Below are positions 44,025-53,221 of a DNA stretch of 64,000 nucleotides, piece by piece; the stretch's first letter is position 1; every line of letters starts with the position of its first letter. Source of the DNA: Novacetimonas maltaceti. Lineage in GTDB: Bacteria; Pseudomonadota; Alphaproteobacteria; Acetobacterales; Acetobacteraceae. The position numbers and the translations under genes were made by a program. The stretch covers positions 45,302 through 109,301 of the forward strand of contig NZ_POTC01000006.1 of assembly GCF_002906255.1 (NCBI RefSeq), read 5' to 3'. Under the pieces are notes generated by a model. The model worked only from the letters and a program-made list of their open reading frames with translations. It had not been told where the DNA came from and ran no database searches.

Positions 44025-45392
44025 TCACCGCTGACCGGTGTTCGTCAGCGCCGGAAGCGACTGGCGCAACTGGTTATGTATCTGTGTTGCAATCCTGTTC
44101 CCGTCATGGGTATTCGCATGCACGATGATATCACCGACATGCACTTCTGTTTTATGGCCTGCCATCGCACCTGGAACAGTATTCGCCATGTCCAGTTGCC
44201 GACTGACGACATCCGCCCAGTCACCACGTTTCCAGTCGCCACGCTGGCGTCCTTCCGCTTCTTCCCGGTCTTCTGGGCGCGGGTCAGATCCGTGCAGGGG
44301 GGCGGATGCCTGACCGGGCGGACGAAAACCTGACAGGAGCCGCCGTCCCGCCTTTCGGGCGCCGGCATCAGGACCAGACGGTATCCCAAGGCCATATGCC
44401 CTGACCTGATCGGCAATTCTTGCGGCGCGTACGCCAATGCCCGGTCCCTGCATCATCGCCTGCGCGCGCGGTGCTTGCCATTGCCCGACACCGAAAGCAC
44501 GGCCCGCATCGCCGCGATGCACTTCATCAAACCCATGTCCCTGCCCCCCACTCCCGGCGGCCCCGACCGCGACCAGTGGCAGAAAGCCCATTTCCCCGGA
44601 AACCCGGATGGTCCGCATTTCGCGCAAACTGGTTTCCTTATCACGAAGTTTTCGATCCGGCGGGCGTGGGTCCGCCCCCAAAACCGTGCGTTCGGTGTCG
44701 TCTGCGGGCGCAGGCGCACCCTGCGGGACGGGGGCCATGGGTGCGCCATCCTGCGGTGCCCGCTGCATCCCGGCCTGCATGGGCGGCACCGCGCCACCCG
44801 AAGCAACAGCCCCACCCGTGACAGCCTGATGCTGCACCGGGGTCAGGGCTGGTGGTTCCCTGCGGGCCTCATCCCCCCGCACGGCACTGCGCGGCCCGGT
44901 CGGCCCACGTGCATCGTGCCCGCGCCTGCCCCCTGCATCAGCGGCCCGGCGCTGCACCGGGGTCAGGGCCGGCGGTTCCCTGCAGACGTCATCCCCCTGT
45001 GCTGCACCAGGCGGCCCGGCAGGACCGCGCGCCTCATCCCCGCGCCTGCCCGCCGCACCCTCCACAGGGTACATCGCGTCGTACATCGCGCCGCGCAGGC
45101 GCCGCACCCGCCCGCGCAACCGGGCCGCCGCCGCCCCGTGGCCGGGGAGCAGCACTTTCGCCGCCCCTGCGCGCCGGCTGGCGGCGGCGGCAGCGCGCGC
45201 GGCGCCCGGCGATGGCCGCGCACCATCGAACAACGCCATCGCCGCCCTGCGCCGGGCGGCAATCGTGCGCACGAACCCCGGGGCCTGGCGTTCGAACTGG
45301 CGCACCTGCCGCATGGCGCGTGACAGGCCACGGGCACCATCCGCGCGTCCAGTCCCGGCCCCCGTGGCGGGGGAGTTGGTGACAGGTGCCAT
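44025..45392 (-). CDS. Short tail tape-measure protein
   Basis: A 455-residue Arg/Ala/Gly-rich protein between the tail chaperone and tail protein genes. The C-terminus (VHVGDIIVHANTHDGNRIAT, then QIHNQLRQSL) matches the end of many tape measures. It has repeated segments REPPALTPVQ at two places and no strong hydrophobic stretch. Tape measures set tail length; this one is short for a contractile tail, so it may be internally deleted. Start ATG at 45392 lies just after the chaperone frameshift stop. Confidence 0.7.
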   Translation of the reverse strand: MAPVTNSPATGAGTGRADGARGLSRAMRQVRQFERQAPGFVRTIAARRRAAMALFDGARPSPGAARAAAAASRRAGAAKVLLPGHGAAAARLRGRVRRLRGAMYDAMYPVEGAAGRRGDEARGPAGPPGAAQGDDVCREPPALTPVQRRAADAGGRRGHDARGPTGPRSAVRGDEARREPPALTPVQHQAVTGGAVASGGAVPPMQAGMQRAPQDGAPMAPVPQGAPAPADDTERTVLGADPRPPDRKLRDKETSLREMRTIRVSGEMGFLPLVAVGAAGSGGQGHGFDEVHRGDAGRAFGVGQWQAPRAQAMMQGPGIGVRAARIADQVRAYGLGIPSGPDAGARKAGRRLLSGFRPPGQASAPLHGSDPRPEDREEAEGRQRGDWKRGDWADVVSRQLDMANTVPGAMAGHKTEVHVGDIIVHANTHDGNRIATQIHNQLRQSLPALTNTGQR

Positions 45393-45393
45393 A

Positions 45394-45560
45394 TCACTGA
45401 TCCACGCTGCTGTTGTGGGTGCTGACCGCCGCGATTTCCAGCAGGTCGTACAGGTCTTCGGTGTCATACACGTCCTGCAGTTCATGCAGGCGCGCCAGGC
45501 GCGATGCGATCACGCAGGCGATGGCGCGCGAGACGTTGGCGCACTCCGCGCGTCTTCGCC
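45394..45560 (-). CDS. Frameshift extension of the tail assembly chaperone (gpGT-like)
   Basis: A +1 (equivalently -2) frame relative to the chaperone gene encodes ECANVSRAIACVIASRLARL then HELQDVYDTEDLYDLLEIAA, and stops 2 bases before the tape-measure start. No start codon of its own is seen. The zero-frame chaperone ends inside this segment with an apparently random tail. In many contractile phages a programmed shift joins two such frames. A GTGGGCGAA stretch (plus-strand 45555-45563) lies near the likely crossing point. Confidence 0.55.
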
Positions 45561-46001
45561 CACCGCCTGCAGGAGTTGGGCGACGGGGAGGAAGATGAAC
45601 ACGCTTGCGCCGGAAAAAAAATCCGTGTGCAGCCGCATCGCCTCCATCTGCAACAGGCCCACGGTCCCGACCTCCTGTATGTCGGCGGGGATCACCGGCT
45701 GCGGGGTGGGATGGGCGGGGTCGCGGATGATGCGCACGCACTGCATCAGGCGGTCCAGCAGCCGGTCCGCGGCCTCGGGCGCCATCATGCCGAAGATGCG
45801 GATGCCTGCTTCGGCAATGCTGGCCATCCCCTCCGCCGCGTCGTCGCCATCGGGCGCGCGATAGCCACCGGCAAGGGCCGCATGCAGCACATGGCGGCCC
45901 CAGCGGTCGGCGTCGAATGCGCTCATGCGGGTGATGACGAAGACCTTGCCTTGGTCCTCGCCTTCCTCCGCCACGGTATATTCGATGGATTTCAGCGCCA
46001 T
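45510..46001 (-). CDS. Tail assembly chaperone (gpG-like)
   Basis: A 163-residue protein (MALKSIEYTVAEEGEDQGKV at the start) placed between the tube and tape-measure genes. The region YTVAEEGEDQGKVFVITRMS then DADRWGRHVL is typical of phage tail chaperones. A FFSGASVFIFLPVAQLLQAV segment precedes the end. The last 15 residues (SAPTSRAPSPA-type) look like noise, and a better ending lies in the shifted frame. The start overlaps the tube stop. Confidence 0.7.
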   Translation of the reverse strand: MALKSIEYTVAEEGEDQGKVFVITRMSAFDADRWGRHVLHAALAGGYRAPDGDDAAEGMASIAEAGIRIFGMMAPEAADRLLDRLMQCVRIIRDPAHPTPQPVIPADIQEVGTVGLLQMEAMRLHTDFFSGASVFIFLPVAQLLQAVGEDARSAPTSRAPSPA

Positions 46002-46438
46002 TACAGCGCTGCGGGCAGGACCCGCTCCCACAGGATGTCGAACCGCCGCGCATCGAGCACCCGCCCCGCATTGGGCAGGGCGCTGGCCGCGCGCAGCACC
46101 CCGCGCAGCAGCGTATAGCGCCGCCCCACGGACGGCAGCTGGATCTCGCCCCCGATGCGATAGATCGTGCGCGCGACATCCTGCGCCGTGACGATGGATT
46201 CAAAGACGAGGCAGCTGTCCGAACTCGCGGCGAGCGAGACGGACTGGCGCACCGGCTGCGGCACCCACCCGGCGGAGAGGTAGCCATCGACCGACATCTG
46301 CGTTTCCACCAGTTCGCGCTGCTCGGCCTCGAACGCGCGGTCGGCGCTGTAGTTCGACAGCGTGACCGGCGCGTTGAACAGGCTGCTGACGGTGATGGTA
46401 AAGACCGAGTTGGCGTCGGAAATGTTATAGTCGCTCAT
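46001..46438 (-). CDS. Tail tube protein
   Basis: A 145-residue protein in the fixed place after the sheath gene, where the inner tube gene lies. SVFTITVSSLFNAPVTLSNY and RAFEAEQRELVETQMSVDG are consistent with the tube fold of this group. Expected to form the hexameric inner tube. Identification is mainly by gene order. Confidence 0.7.
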   Translation of the reverse strand: MSDYNISDANSVFTITVSSLFNAPVTLSNYSADRAFEAEQRELVETQMSVDGYLSAGWVPQPVRQSVSLAASSDSCLVFESIVTAQDVARTIYRIGGEIQLPSVGRRYTLLRGVLRAASALPNAGRVLDARRFDILWERVLPAAL

Positions 46439-46441
46439 GGA

Positions 46442-47830
46442 TTACTGCACCTCCAGCGAAGACAGGCTGATGGACTGGACCGACCCGCCATCGGTGTACC
46501 AGAACTGGCACGGGGGCGAGGCCCGCGATGCGCGCACGGTGGCGGCGGCGGTGGAGGCACCGGGCAGGAAATACCATCCCCGCGTCGCCAGCGTGTCGGC
46601 AATGGTGCGTCCCGCCGCGTTGTTGACCTGCTGCTGCTGCGCCGCCGTCAGGGCCACGCCCGCGCGGATCAGCCCGAACGCCAGCGCCTGGTTGATCGTG
46701 TCCTGCACGCTTGCGGCAATCAGCACGTCGCCATCGGCATTGTACGGGATCTGCCCGGTATTGAGCAGAAGGTTCGCAAGTGCCAACTGGAACGCACCAT
46801 TGAGCCACACCTGCCCGATATAGCTGTCGGCCCACGCGAACGGCCCCGACACCGCGCCATCGGACAGGAACTGGAAATCCGTCCCCGACCCGGCATAGCT
46901 GCCGTAATAGCTGTAGCCATTGGCGGCCAGCGTGGTCGCCAGCGTCGCGGTCGCCACCGTGGGGGTGATCAGGCCGTTCTGCCGGAATTTCAGCGTCGTG
47001 CGCCCCGATGTGGCGGAAAAGTCCAGCGCCGCCATCCACCCCAGCGCAAGGGCGGCGACCATCGGGTCGGCATAGATGGGGGTGACGCCCGCGATGCCCT
47101 GGGCTGCAACCCACGCACCAAAGGCTTCGGTCGTGCCGGGCACCGCCGCCTGCGGGTCGGTATCCCACGGCACGTACCAGAAGCGCGAGCCCTGCGCCGC
47201 CGTCCATTGTGCGAACGCCTGCTTGTCCGCAAGCGACGGCTCGAACGACGTGGTAAAGCCGGTCCAGTCCGCATTGCCCGCCACCAGCGCATCCATCACC
47301 GTCCCCGGCGTGGTGCCCGCGGCGGGGGCGGAAAGTGTAACGGTCGGGACAGAACTGTATCCGCTGCCGCCCGCGCTGACCGCAATCGCGGTGACCACAC
47401 CATCGGTTACCGTCGCGGTGGCGGTCGCCCCGGTGCCGCCGCCGCCCGACAGGGTGACGGTGGGGGCGGTGGCATACCCGCTGCCGCCATCGGCAATCGC
47501 GATGGACTGCACCGCCCCCGCCGACAGCGTGGCGGTGGCCGTGGCCTGCGTGGCATCGGCAAAGGCGGGGCACGCGGCCATCAGCAGGGTGGAGGGTGTC
47601 TGCGCCGCGTTGGCGTAGCCCGTGAAATAGACCTGCGCCATGTCGTATTCGACGCTGTCCTCGCCACACATCGCCGCGACATCGGCGGCAGAGGTGAACA
47701 CGGTGACGCCGGATGCGGGCAGCCCCGCATTGCGCGACAGCACCAGCCCGTTGAGGAACGCGACACCGCCCCCCGCCGCAAGGACGCCGGGCGTGACCCG
47801 GACGATGGAAGAAACAGGAATGCCGGCCAT
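46442..47830 (-). CDS. Tail sheath protein (DUF3383 family)
   Basis: A 462-residue contractile sheath protein. MAGIPVSSIVRVTPGVLAAG and FLNGLVLSRNAGLPASGV start the conserved first domain, and GRTIADTLATRGWYFLPGAS closes the last. An insert at about residues 100-165 contains two [23 protein letters not shown] beta repeats. A nearly identical type of insert is in the prophage cement protein. The sheath contracts to drive the tube through the cell envelope. Confidence 0.85.
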   Translation of the reverse strand: MAGIPVSSIVRVTPGVLAAGGGVAFLNGLVLSRNAGLPASGVTVFTSAADVAAMCGEDSVEYDMAQVYFTGYANAAQTPSTLLMAACPAFADATQATATATLSAGAVQSIAIADGGSGYATAPTVTLSGGGGTGATATATVTDGVVTAIAVSAGGSGYSSVPTVTLSAPAAGTTPGTVMDALVAGNADWTGFTTSFEPSLADKQAFAQWTAAQGSRFWYVPWDTDPQAAVPGTTEAFGAWVAAQGIAGVTPIYADPMVAALALGWMAALDFSATSGRTTLKFRQNGLITPTVATATLATTLAANGYSYYGSYAGSGTDFQFLSDGAVSGPFAWADSYIGQVWLNGAFQLALANLLLNTGQIPYNADGDVLIAASVQDTINQALAFGLIRAGVALTAAQQQQVNNAAGRTIADTLATRGWYFLPGASTAAATVRASRASPPCQFWYTDGGSVQSISLSSLEVQ

Positions 47831-47833
47831 ATC

Positions 47834-48370
47834 TTACTCCGGTGGAAAGGTTGCGTCGGTCTCGAAAATCCCGACATTGAGTGTGTCCGCGAACTCCTGC
47901 GCGAAGGTCGCTGTGGAATTGACCTGCAATGACAGCGTGACCTGCCATGTGTCCTCGTACTGCGCGGCGTCGGACACGAAATCGCGCTGCACCGGCGGGT
48001 CGGCATGCAGGGGCGCGATGCTCCCGAACCCCGCCAGGAAGTCCGCGCAGGCCGGGTCACGAAACAGCAGCGCCACACGCCCAGCACCATCGCCTGCCCC
48101 CGCGCCATGCAGGTCCACGCGCACGTCGATGCGCTGCTGCATCCACACGGTGCGGCATCCCGCGCCATAGGTCGTGCGGTTGGTGGCAATCCGCCCACGC
48201 CCCGCCACCGTCATGATGGCGAACGTGCCGCACGGCGGGGCCACGCGGTTGACCTGCCCCACCATCACCGCGTCCGCCGACAGCGAAAGGGTGGCGCACA
48301 GCCATTGCCCCAGCGCCGCCAGCACCGTGCCCTCGGTCACGTCTGGCGGCGCACCATCAGCTTCGACCAT
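47834..48370 (-). CDS. Prophage tail/head-tail joining protein
   Basis: A 178-residue protein just upstream of the sheath gene. TEGTVLAALGQWLCATLSLS at the start and VQRDFVSDAAQYEDTWQVTL late are like LIC_12616-type phage proteins. ATG at 48370 is preferred over a GTG 12 bases upstream because GGGGGA precedes it. It probably acts in tail-head joining or tail termination. Confidence 0.65.
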   Translation of the reverse strand: MVEADGAPPDVTEGTVLAALGQWLCATLSLSADAVMVGQVNRVAPPCGTFAIMTVAGRGRIATNRTTYGAGCRTVWMQQRIDVRVDLHGAGAGDGAGRVALLFRDPACADFLAGFGSIAPLHADPPVQRDFVSDAAQYEDTWQVTLSLQVNSTATFAQEFADTLNVGIFETDATFPPE

Positions 48371-48702
48371 GCCGTCCCCCACTGTTCCATCTGGCGCACC
48401 ACCAGCCAGTCCGCGCCGTCAAAATTCACCACGTCCCCGCCCGTGCCCGCCGCGCGGTCCATGCCGCCGACAACGCCCGCGACATACACGACCCGCAGCG
48501 CGCCCTGCTGGCTCAGGTCGCCCACATGCTGCAACTCGTCCGACGACAGCGCCTGCACCCAGATCGTCGCCGGGACCTCGCGATATTGCGCGGTGCGGGT
48601 GAAGTCCGCATTGCCCGCGCTGCCGGTGGACAGCTTCAGCATGGCCGGAACACCCGGCCCCACCGCACCCACCGCCCCGCAGGCCGCACCAAAGAGGTTC
48701 AT
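48337..48702 (-). CDS. Head-tail connector-region protein
   Basis: A 121-residue protein (MNLFGAACGAVGAVGPGVPA at the start) with FDGADWLVVRQMEQWGTAWS at the C-terminus. It lies between the DUF4054 protein and the tail terminator-like protein and overlaps the latter by 34 bases. The family is not certain; a stopper or joining role fits the order. Confidence 0.6.
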   Translation of the reverse strand: MNLFGAACGAVGAVGPGVPAMLKLSTGSAGNADFTRTAQYREVPATIWVQALSSDELQHVGDLSQQGALRVVYVAGVVGGMDRAAGTGGDVVNFDGADWLVVRQMEQWGTAWSKLMVRRQT

Positions 48703-48719
48703 GTCGGTTGGTCCTTGTT

Positions 48720-49113
48720 CCCTCAGGGGCGTTGCCCCCGAACCCCCACCAAAGGGCATTGCCCTTTAGAAACCACGATTTTTAATGAATCAGGGTGCAG
48801 GGAGCGCGCTCCCTGCCGGGTCCGGGCAGAGCCCGGGTGTCGCATGCGCCGACTGCCTCAGGGGCTTCGCCCCCGAACCCCCACCAAAGGGTATTACCCT
48901 TTGGAAACCAGAACTTTTAATCAGATCAGGGTGCAGGGAGCGCGCTCCCTGCCGGGTCCGGGCAGAGCCCGGATGTCGCATGCGCCGACTGCCTCAGGGG
49001 CTTCGCCCCCGAACCCCCACCAAAGGGCATTGCCCTTTGGAAACCATGACTTTTAATCAGATCAGGGTGCAGGGAGCATGCTCCCTGCCGGGTCCGGGCA
49101 GAGCCCGGGTGTC
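48720..49113 (-). repeat. Repeat family A, three copies
   Basis: Three full copies in minus orientation start near 48721, 48857 and 48991. Loop and stem changes are paired: GCAATGCC versus GTAATACC in the third hairpin, GGGAGCGCGCTCCC versus GGGAGCATGCTCCC in the second. They separate the DUF4054 gene from the connector gene. Confidence 0.88.
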
Positions 49114-49123
49114 GCCCTCATAC

Positions 49124-49537
49124 TCACGGCCACACGGCGGCCCGCTGCGGCCATCCGGGCACATAGCGCGCCAGGCGCAGGCGGCGCGACATGGCCCAGA
49201 ACTGCGCCCCGTAGGAGGTCTGGTTGAACCACGCGGCGGAAGCGCCCTGCCCCTCCATCTGGGTGCGCACGGTGATGCTGCCCTGTGTGGCGTCACTGAC
49301 CCGCCCGACAAGGCCGTTGCCCTGCGCCACCTGCAATTCCAGCTGCGCGACATGCGCCACCAGCAGGTTCAGCAGCACCGCCCGCCGCGCCATATCCTGC
49401 GCGGTGCGGGCACGCGGCGAGAGGATCAGCGTGGCCTGCGCATAATATGCGGCGGCCTGCGTGGCGCCCACCTGCGCCGCCAGCAGCGGGAAACGCTGCG
49501 CCCATGTTGCGTAATCGAACGCCACGCCGCCACTCAT
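49124..49537 (-). CDS. DUF4054 head completion protein
   Basis: A 137-residue protein of the DUF4054 type. FDYATWAQRFPLLAAQVGAT and LLNLLVAHVAQLELQVAQGN are its conserved blocks, and TSYGAQFWAMSRRLRLARY is near the end. It would plug the head-tail interface. It starts within the stop of the preceding gene (ATGA). Confidence 0.8.
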   Translation of the reverse strand: MSGGVAFDYATWAQRFPLLAAQVGATQAAAYYAQATLILSPRARTAQDMARRAVLLNLLVAHVAQLELQVAQGNGLVGRVSDATQGSITVRTQMEGQGASAAWFNQTSYGAQFWAMSRRLRLARYVPGWPQRAAVWP

Positions 49538-49965
49538 GCCGCGTCGCGACGGGTCACGCCCACCACCGGCAGCGCATCGGGGTCCAGCGGCTCCAGCCCC
49601 GTGCGCGTGCCGCCATGTTCCCGCAGCCACGATGTTGCGCGATCCGCCGTGCGTTCCGCCGCGATCAGGCCGTTGCGCAACGGGGCAAAGTCCGGGTTCT
49701 GCGCACACCATGCGGTCCAGAACTCGGCCGGCACCTCCGTCCGGCCCGCCATGCCCAGCAGGCGGTTGTCGCGCGGGTGGTAACGCGGGTCACGCCGCGC
49801 ACCCGCCAGCCGCACCGACGCACGCGGCACCGGGGGCGCCATCGCGCCATGCCCGCGCCGCATCTCCCCCGCGCGCGCGGCCAGCATCGCATCATCATAC
49901 AGGTCCAGCACCAGCCCGGAGGGCATGCGGCACAGGACCGTGACCGTTGTGTTCGCTGTCGCCAT
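49534..49965 (-). CDS. Hypothetical head-region protein
   Basis: A 143-residue protein (MATANTTVTVLCRMPSGLVL at the start) between the major capsid and DUF4054 genes. The first segment is like the small head-region proteins with a LCRMPSGLxLD pattern. The last half has PAEFWTAWCAQNPDFAPLRN. Probably a structural head protein. It overlaps the DUF4054 gene by 4 bases. Confidence 0.65.
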   Translation of the reverse strand: MATANTTVTVLCRMPSGLVLDLYDDAMLAARAGEMRRGHGAMAPPVPRASVRLAGARRDPRYHPRDNRLLGMAGRTEVPAEFWTAWCAQNPDFAPLRNGLIAAERTADRATSWLREHGGTRTGLEPLDPDALPVVGVTRRDAA

Positions 49966-49970
49966 ATCCG

Positions 49971-51029
49971 TCAGATCCCCGTCATGGTGGCGCAGGCCTG
50001 CGGGTAGAACCACAGCGTCCCCCACGTGCCCTGCGATTTCTTCTGCCGCACGGAGGTGGAGTGACGCTCCACCGCGTGCGCGCGCATCTTCTCCGTAAAG
50101 CCGGTGGACACGCTGGCCTGTCCCTCGACCTCGTTGACGAAAAGCTGCATCATCGTGCTGGCCACCATGCCACCGCCCAGCGCGGTCCCGGCTTCGGGCA
50201 GGGTTTCGATGCGCAGGTTCGGCAGGCTTTCGGACAGCAGTTCGCGCAGCTTCACGTTGTACTGGTTGGCATAGAGAAGGCACTGCTGCCGCTCGGTCGG
50301 CAGGACCAGCGTCATCGGCGTCTCCAGCGTCAGGTTGCCGCCCATCTGGGTGACCAACTGCGCATACAGCCGCAGCACGTCGTCAAAGCACTGCAACGGG
50401 TCGGACATCGCCAGCCAGTCGGCAGCCCCCGTCGCCGTGCCGTTGGCCGAAACCTTCGGCAGCGGCTGGATCGCGGCGGGAAGCTGCGGGTCATTGAGCG
50501 CGCCGTAACATTCCAGCCCCGCCACCCCGAACAGGTAGGTCAGGTTCTGCTGTTTCCCCAGCACGGAGATCGACGCAAGGTTGCGCTGGTTCACCAGGTC
50601 GATGCGCGCCGCCCCCATGCGCGCGACCTCGCGCTCGCCCCAGCGGGTCCAGGTCTGGTAATGGAAGGACTGGCGGCTGATCCAGTTGGCGTTGGCGTCC
50701 ACCTCGCCGTCCGCGCTGTAATCGCCATACGCCGCCGTGCGCCCCGACAGTTCGACCACCGGGAACATCGCCGTGTCGGTGACCCAGTCGCCCTTGCGCA
50801 CCTCGCCATAGATCTGGGCCGCGCGGGTCGGCGCGATCAGCGCGCGGATCACCACCGGGTCGGTATAGGTGGTGAAGATGGCCGGGATGCCGGAATTGGC
50901 CGCCGTCACCGCGCCATCGGCGTCCATGGCGAGGCCGCCTTCGGGAAAATACTCCCGCACGCCGTCAAGGTGGATGCCATACTGCCGCGCCAGCACCGGC
51001 GCGTCGTTGCGAAACAGGGATGCGTTCAT
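49971..51029 (-). CDS. Major capsid protein (DUF2184 family)
   Basis: A 352-residue HK97-fold-type capsid protein of the DUF2184 group. IPAIFTTYTDPVVIRALIAP, YSADGEVDANANWISRQSF and ASTMMQLFVNEVEGQASVST are family blocks. Length fits known members. It follows the cement protein gene with a 1-base overlap, which supports equal expression of the two. Confidence 0.87.
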   Translation of the reverse strand: MNASLFRNDAPVLARQYGIHLDGVREYFPEGGLAMDADGAVTAANSGIPAIFTTYTDPVVIRALIAPTRAAQIYGEVRKGDWVTDTAMFPVVELSGRTAAYGDYSADGEVDANANWISRQSFHYQTWTRWGEREVARMGAARIDLVNQRNLASISVLGKQQNLTYLFGVAGLECYGALNDPQLPAAIQPLPKVSANGTATGAADWLAMSDPLQCFDDVLRLYAQLVTQMGGNLTLETPMTLVLPTERQQCLLYANQYNVKLRELLSESLPNLRIETLPEAGTALGGGMVASTMMQLFVNEVEGQASVSTGFTEKMRAHAVERHSTSVRQKKSQGTWGTLWFYPQACATMTGI

Positions 51030-51769
51030 CAGGAAGCCGCTTTCGTAATGGCGATCAGGCCGCCGGTTGTGGCAGGCAGGGCAACGCGCCAGCCGGTCGC
51101 GACGTAGCCTTCGGGCACGTCAGCACCAGGGGCCGTGGCGGTAATCGTCCCATCCGTGGTGGAGGCACAGACCACGTCCCCCCGCGCGGCGTCACCGGCG
51201 CAGGCGCAGAACACGTCGCCCCCATCCGCCAGCGTGACCATGAAGCCCTGCGGGATGGTCATCGTCGCTTCCTGCAGGTACTGCGTCATCAGCCCCTGCT
51301 GTTCACGCACGACAAACCCGTCAGGTGCGGCGGGCGTCGCCACCGGGGCCGCGATCGTGACCGTCGGCGCGGTGGTGTAGCCCGTGCCGGGGGCCGTGAC
51401 CGTAATGCCCGTCACCACGCCGTTGCTGATCGTGGCCGTGGCCTGCGCCCCGCTGCCGCCCCCGCCCGACAGTGTAACGGTCGGGACAGATTCATAGCCC
51501 GCGCCGCCGGACGTGACCGCAATGGCCGACACCGCACCGGCCGCGACACTGGCGTCCGCCGTGGCCGTCGCCGTCGCATCGGACGGCGGCGTGTTCAGCA
51601 CCGACGCCCCGTCCGCCTGCACCCACGCAAACGCCGCGACAGCAACGCCGCCCGCACCCGCCCGCAGGCCATTCGCCCACGCCAGCACCGACCGGCGCGG
51701 GTTTTCAGACGCCCACGCACCCGGAAAGGATACGGGCCAGTTGTAATTGACCGTATTGGGAAAAGGCAT
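51029..51769 (-). CDS. Structural cement protein with beta-repeat insert
   Basis: A 246-residue protein. [20 protein letters not shown] at the start and [20 protein letters not shown] late resemble capsid decoration (cement) proteins. Residues about 80-140 carry two [24 protein letters not shown] units of the same type as in the sheath. It should sit on the capsid surface. The insert is modular and may be exchanged between structural genes. Confidence 0.75.
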   Translation of the reverse strand: MPFPNTVNYNWPVSFPGAWASENPRRSVLAWANGLRAGAGGVAVAAFAWVQADGASVLNTPPSDATATATADASVAAGAVSAIAVTSGGAGYESVPTVTLSGGGGSGAQATATISNGVVTGITVTAPGTGYTTAPTVTIAAPVATPAAPDGFVVREQQGLMTQYLQEATMTIPQGFMVTLADGGDVFCACAGDAARGDVVCASTTDGTITATAPGADVPEGYVATGWRVALPATTGGLIAITKAAS

Positions 51770-51791
51770 GTACAGCCTCCATGTTTGTTCA

Positions 51792-52145
51792 GTAAAACCG
51801 CCTCAGGGGCGTTGCCCCCGACCCCCCACCAAAGGGTATTACCCTTTGGAAACCATGACTTTTAATCAGATCAGGGTGCAGGGAGCGCGCTCCCTGCCGG
51901 GTCCGGGCAGAGCCCGGGTATTGCATGCGCCGACTGCCTCGGGGGCTTTGCCCCCGACCCCCCACCAAAGGGCATTGCCCTTTGGAAACCATGACTTTTA
52001 ATGAATCAGGGTGCAGGGATCGTGATCCCTGCCGGGTCCGGGCAGAGCCCGGGTGTTGCGTGCACCGACTGCCTCAGGGGCGTTGCCCCCGAACCCCCAC
52101 CAAAGGGCATTGCCCTTTGGAAACCATGACTTTTAACGGATCAGG
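51792..52145 (-). repeat. Repeat family A, two full and one partial copy
   Basis: Minus-orientation copies from about 51792, 51937 and 52071 (the last lacks the first two hairpins). Stem variants include GGGATCGTGATCCC in the second copy. They lie between the DUF2213 gene and the cement gene. Confidence 0.88.
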
Positions 52146-52159
52146 GCGTGGGAAGCCGC

Positions 52160-53221
52160 CTACAGCACGCGCGGCGCGCGGGTTACGCCGAAACGGGCAT
52201 TGAAATCCGGCGCGGCGTCGGCAGCCAGCGCGGCGCCGGGGGCGGCCTGCCGTGTCCCGATCACCACATCGATCATCGGGCGCAGGGCCGACGCATGCAC
52301 GCCCGCCGCGTCATGCCCGACCTGCCCCAGGGCATAGCGGTAGATGGCATCCGCGCTGTCCATGCCGATCACCTCGCCCACCAGCGGGCGGACGGCGCGG
52401 CGTGCGTCCTCCACCGCGCCAAGGCGGGTGCGCTCGGCCTCCAGCGCGCGGGCCACGGCGTCGCGCACGGCGGCGTCGGACGCCATTTCCGGCGGGGCGT
52501 CGGGCGGACTGGCGGGTGTTGCGTCAAGTTCCGCGCGCGCGGCCAGCAGCGCCGCCGACAGCGCATCGGGCGCGGTGTCGGGCGTCAGCGCCCCGGTGCG
52601 CAGGGCGTGGCCGATGACCTGCACCGTGAAGGTCGCATCGGGTTCGGGTAAGGGTGCCATCATGTTCTCCTGTAGTGCGGAATCGGCCACCAGCACGTCC
52701 GGCCCCGCGCGTCCGGCGGGGACAAGGGCGACATGGTTGCCGCGAATGTTGCGCATCACCCCGTCATAGGGCTGCCCCCGCCACCGCCCCGGCGTCATGT
52801 CCGCGTCATAGCGGTAGGCGCAGGACAGTTCGCGCCGCCCGCCATCGCGCACCATCGCGATGGCGGCCGCGTCCCAGATCGCCAGCGCGTTGTCCAGATA
52901 CGGATCGGCAAAGGCGCAGTCGGTGCCGGTCGCCCCCACGGTGATGTCGCGGCGCGGGTTGTCCGCCGACACATGCGCATGGTCCGCCAGCACGGGGATG
53001 GCGTTGAACGTCGGGGCCGCGCGCGCCAGTTCGTCGGGCGCGCGCAACAGTCGGTACAGAGCGTCCGCCCGCAGCCCCAGCGCCGCATGTCCGGGGATTT
53101 CCGACCCCCGGTAGGTGTTGACGCCTGCCTTTGAAATATGGGTCCGCGCGACATACAGCCTCCCGTCCTCGTCCGTGACACGGACCGAACCGATCCGGTC
53201 ATGGGCCAGCATATCGGTCAT
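52160..53221 (-). CDS. DUF2213 capsid-maturation protein (putative protease)
   Basis: A 353-residue protein. The N-terminal DGRLYVARTHISKAGVNTYR and IPVLADHAHVSADNPRRDIT are the DUF2213 pattern, a group thought to act as prohead protease. ELSCAYRYDADMTPG follows. The C-terminal 170 residues are helical and may act as a scaffold. The start overlaps the portal stop. Confidence 0.8.
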   Translation of the reverse strand: MTDMLAHDRIGSVRVTDEDGRLYVARTHISKAGVNTYRGSEIPGHAALGLRADALYRLLRAPDELARAAPTFNAIPVLADHAHVSADNPRRDITVGATGTDCAFADPYLDNALAIWDAAAIAMVRDGGRRELSCAYRYDADMTPGRWRGQPYDGVMRNIRGNHVALVPAGRAGPDVLVADSALQENMMAPLPEPDATFTVQVIGHALRTGALTPDTAPDALSAALLAARAELDATPASPPDAPPEMASDAAVRDAVARALEAERTRLGAVEDARRAVRPLVGEVIGMDSADAIYRYALGQVGHDAAGVHASALRPMIDVVIGTRQAAPGAALAADAAPDFNARFGVTRAPRVL

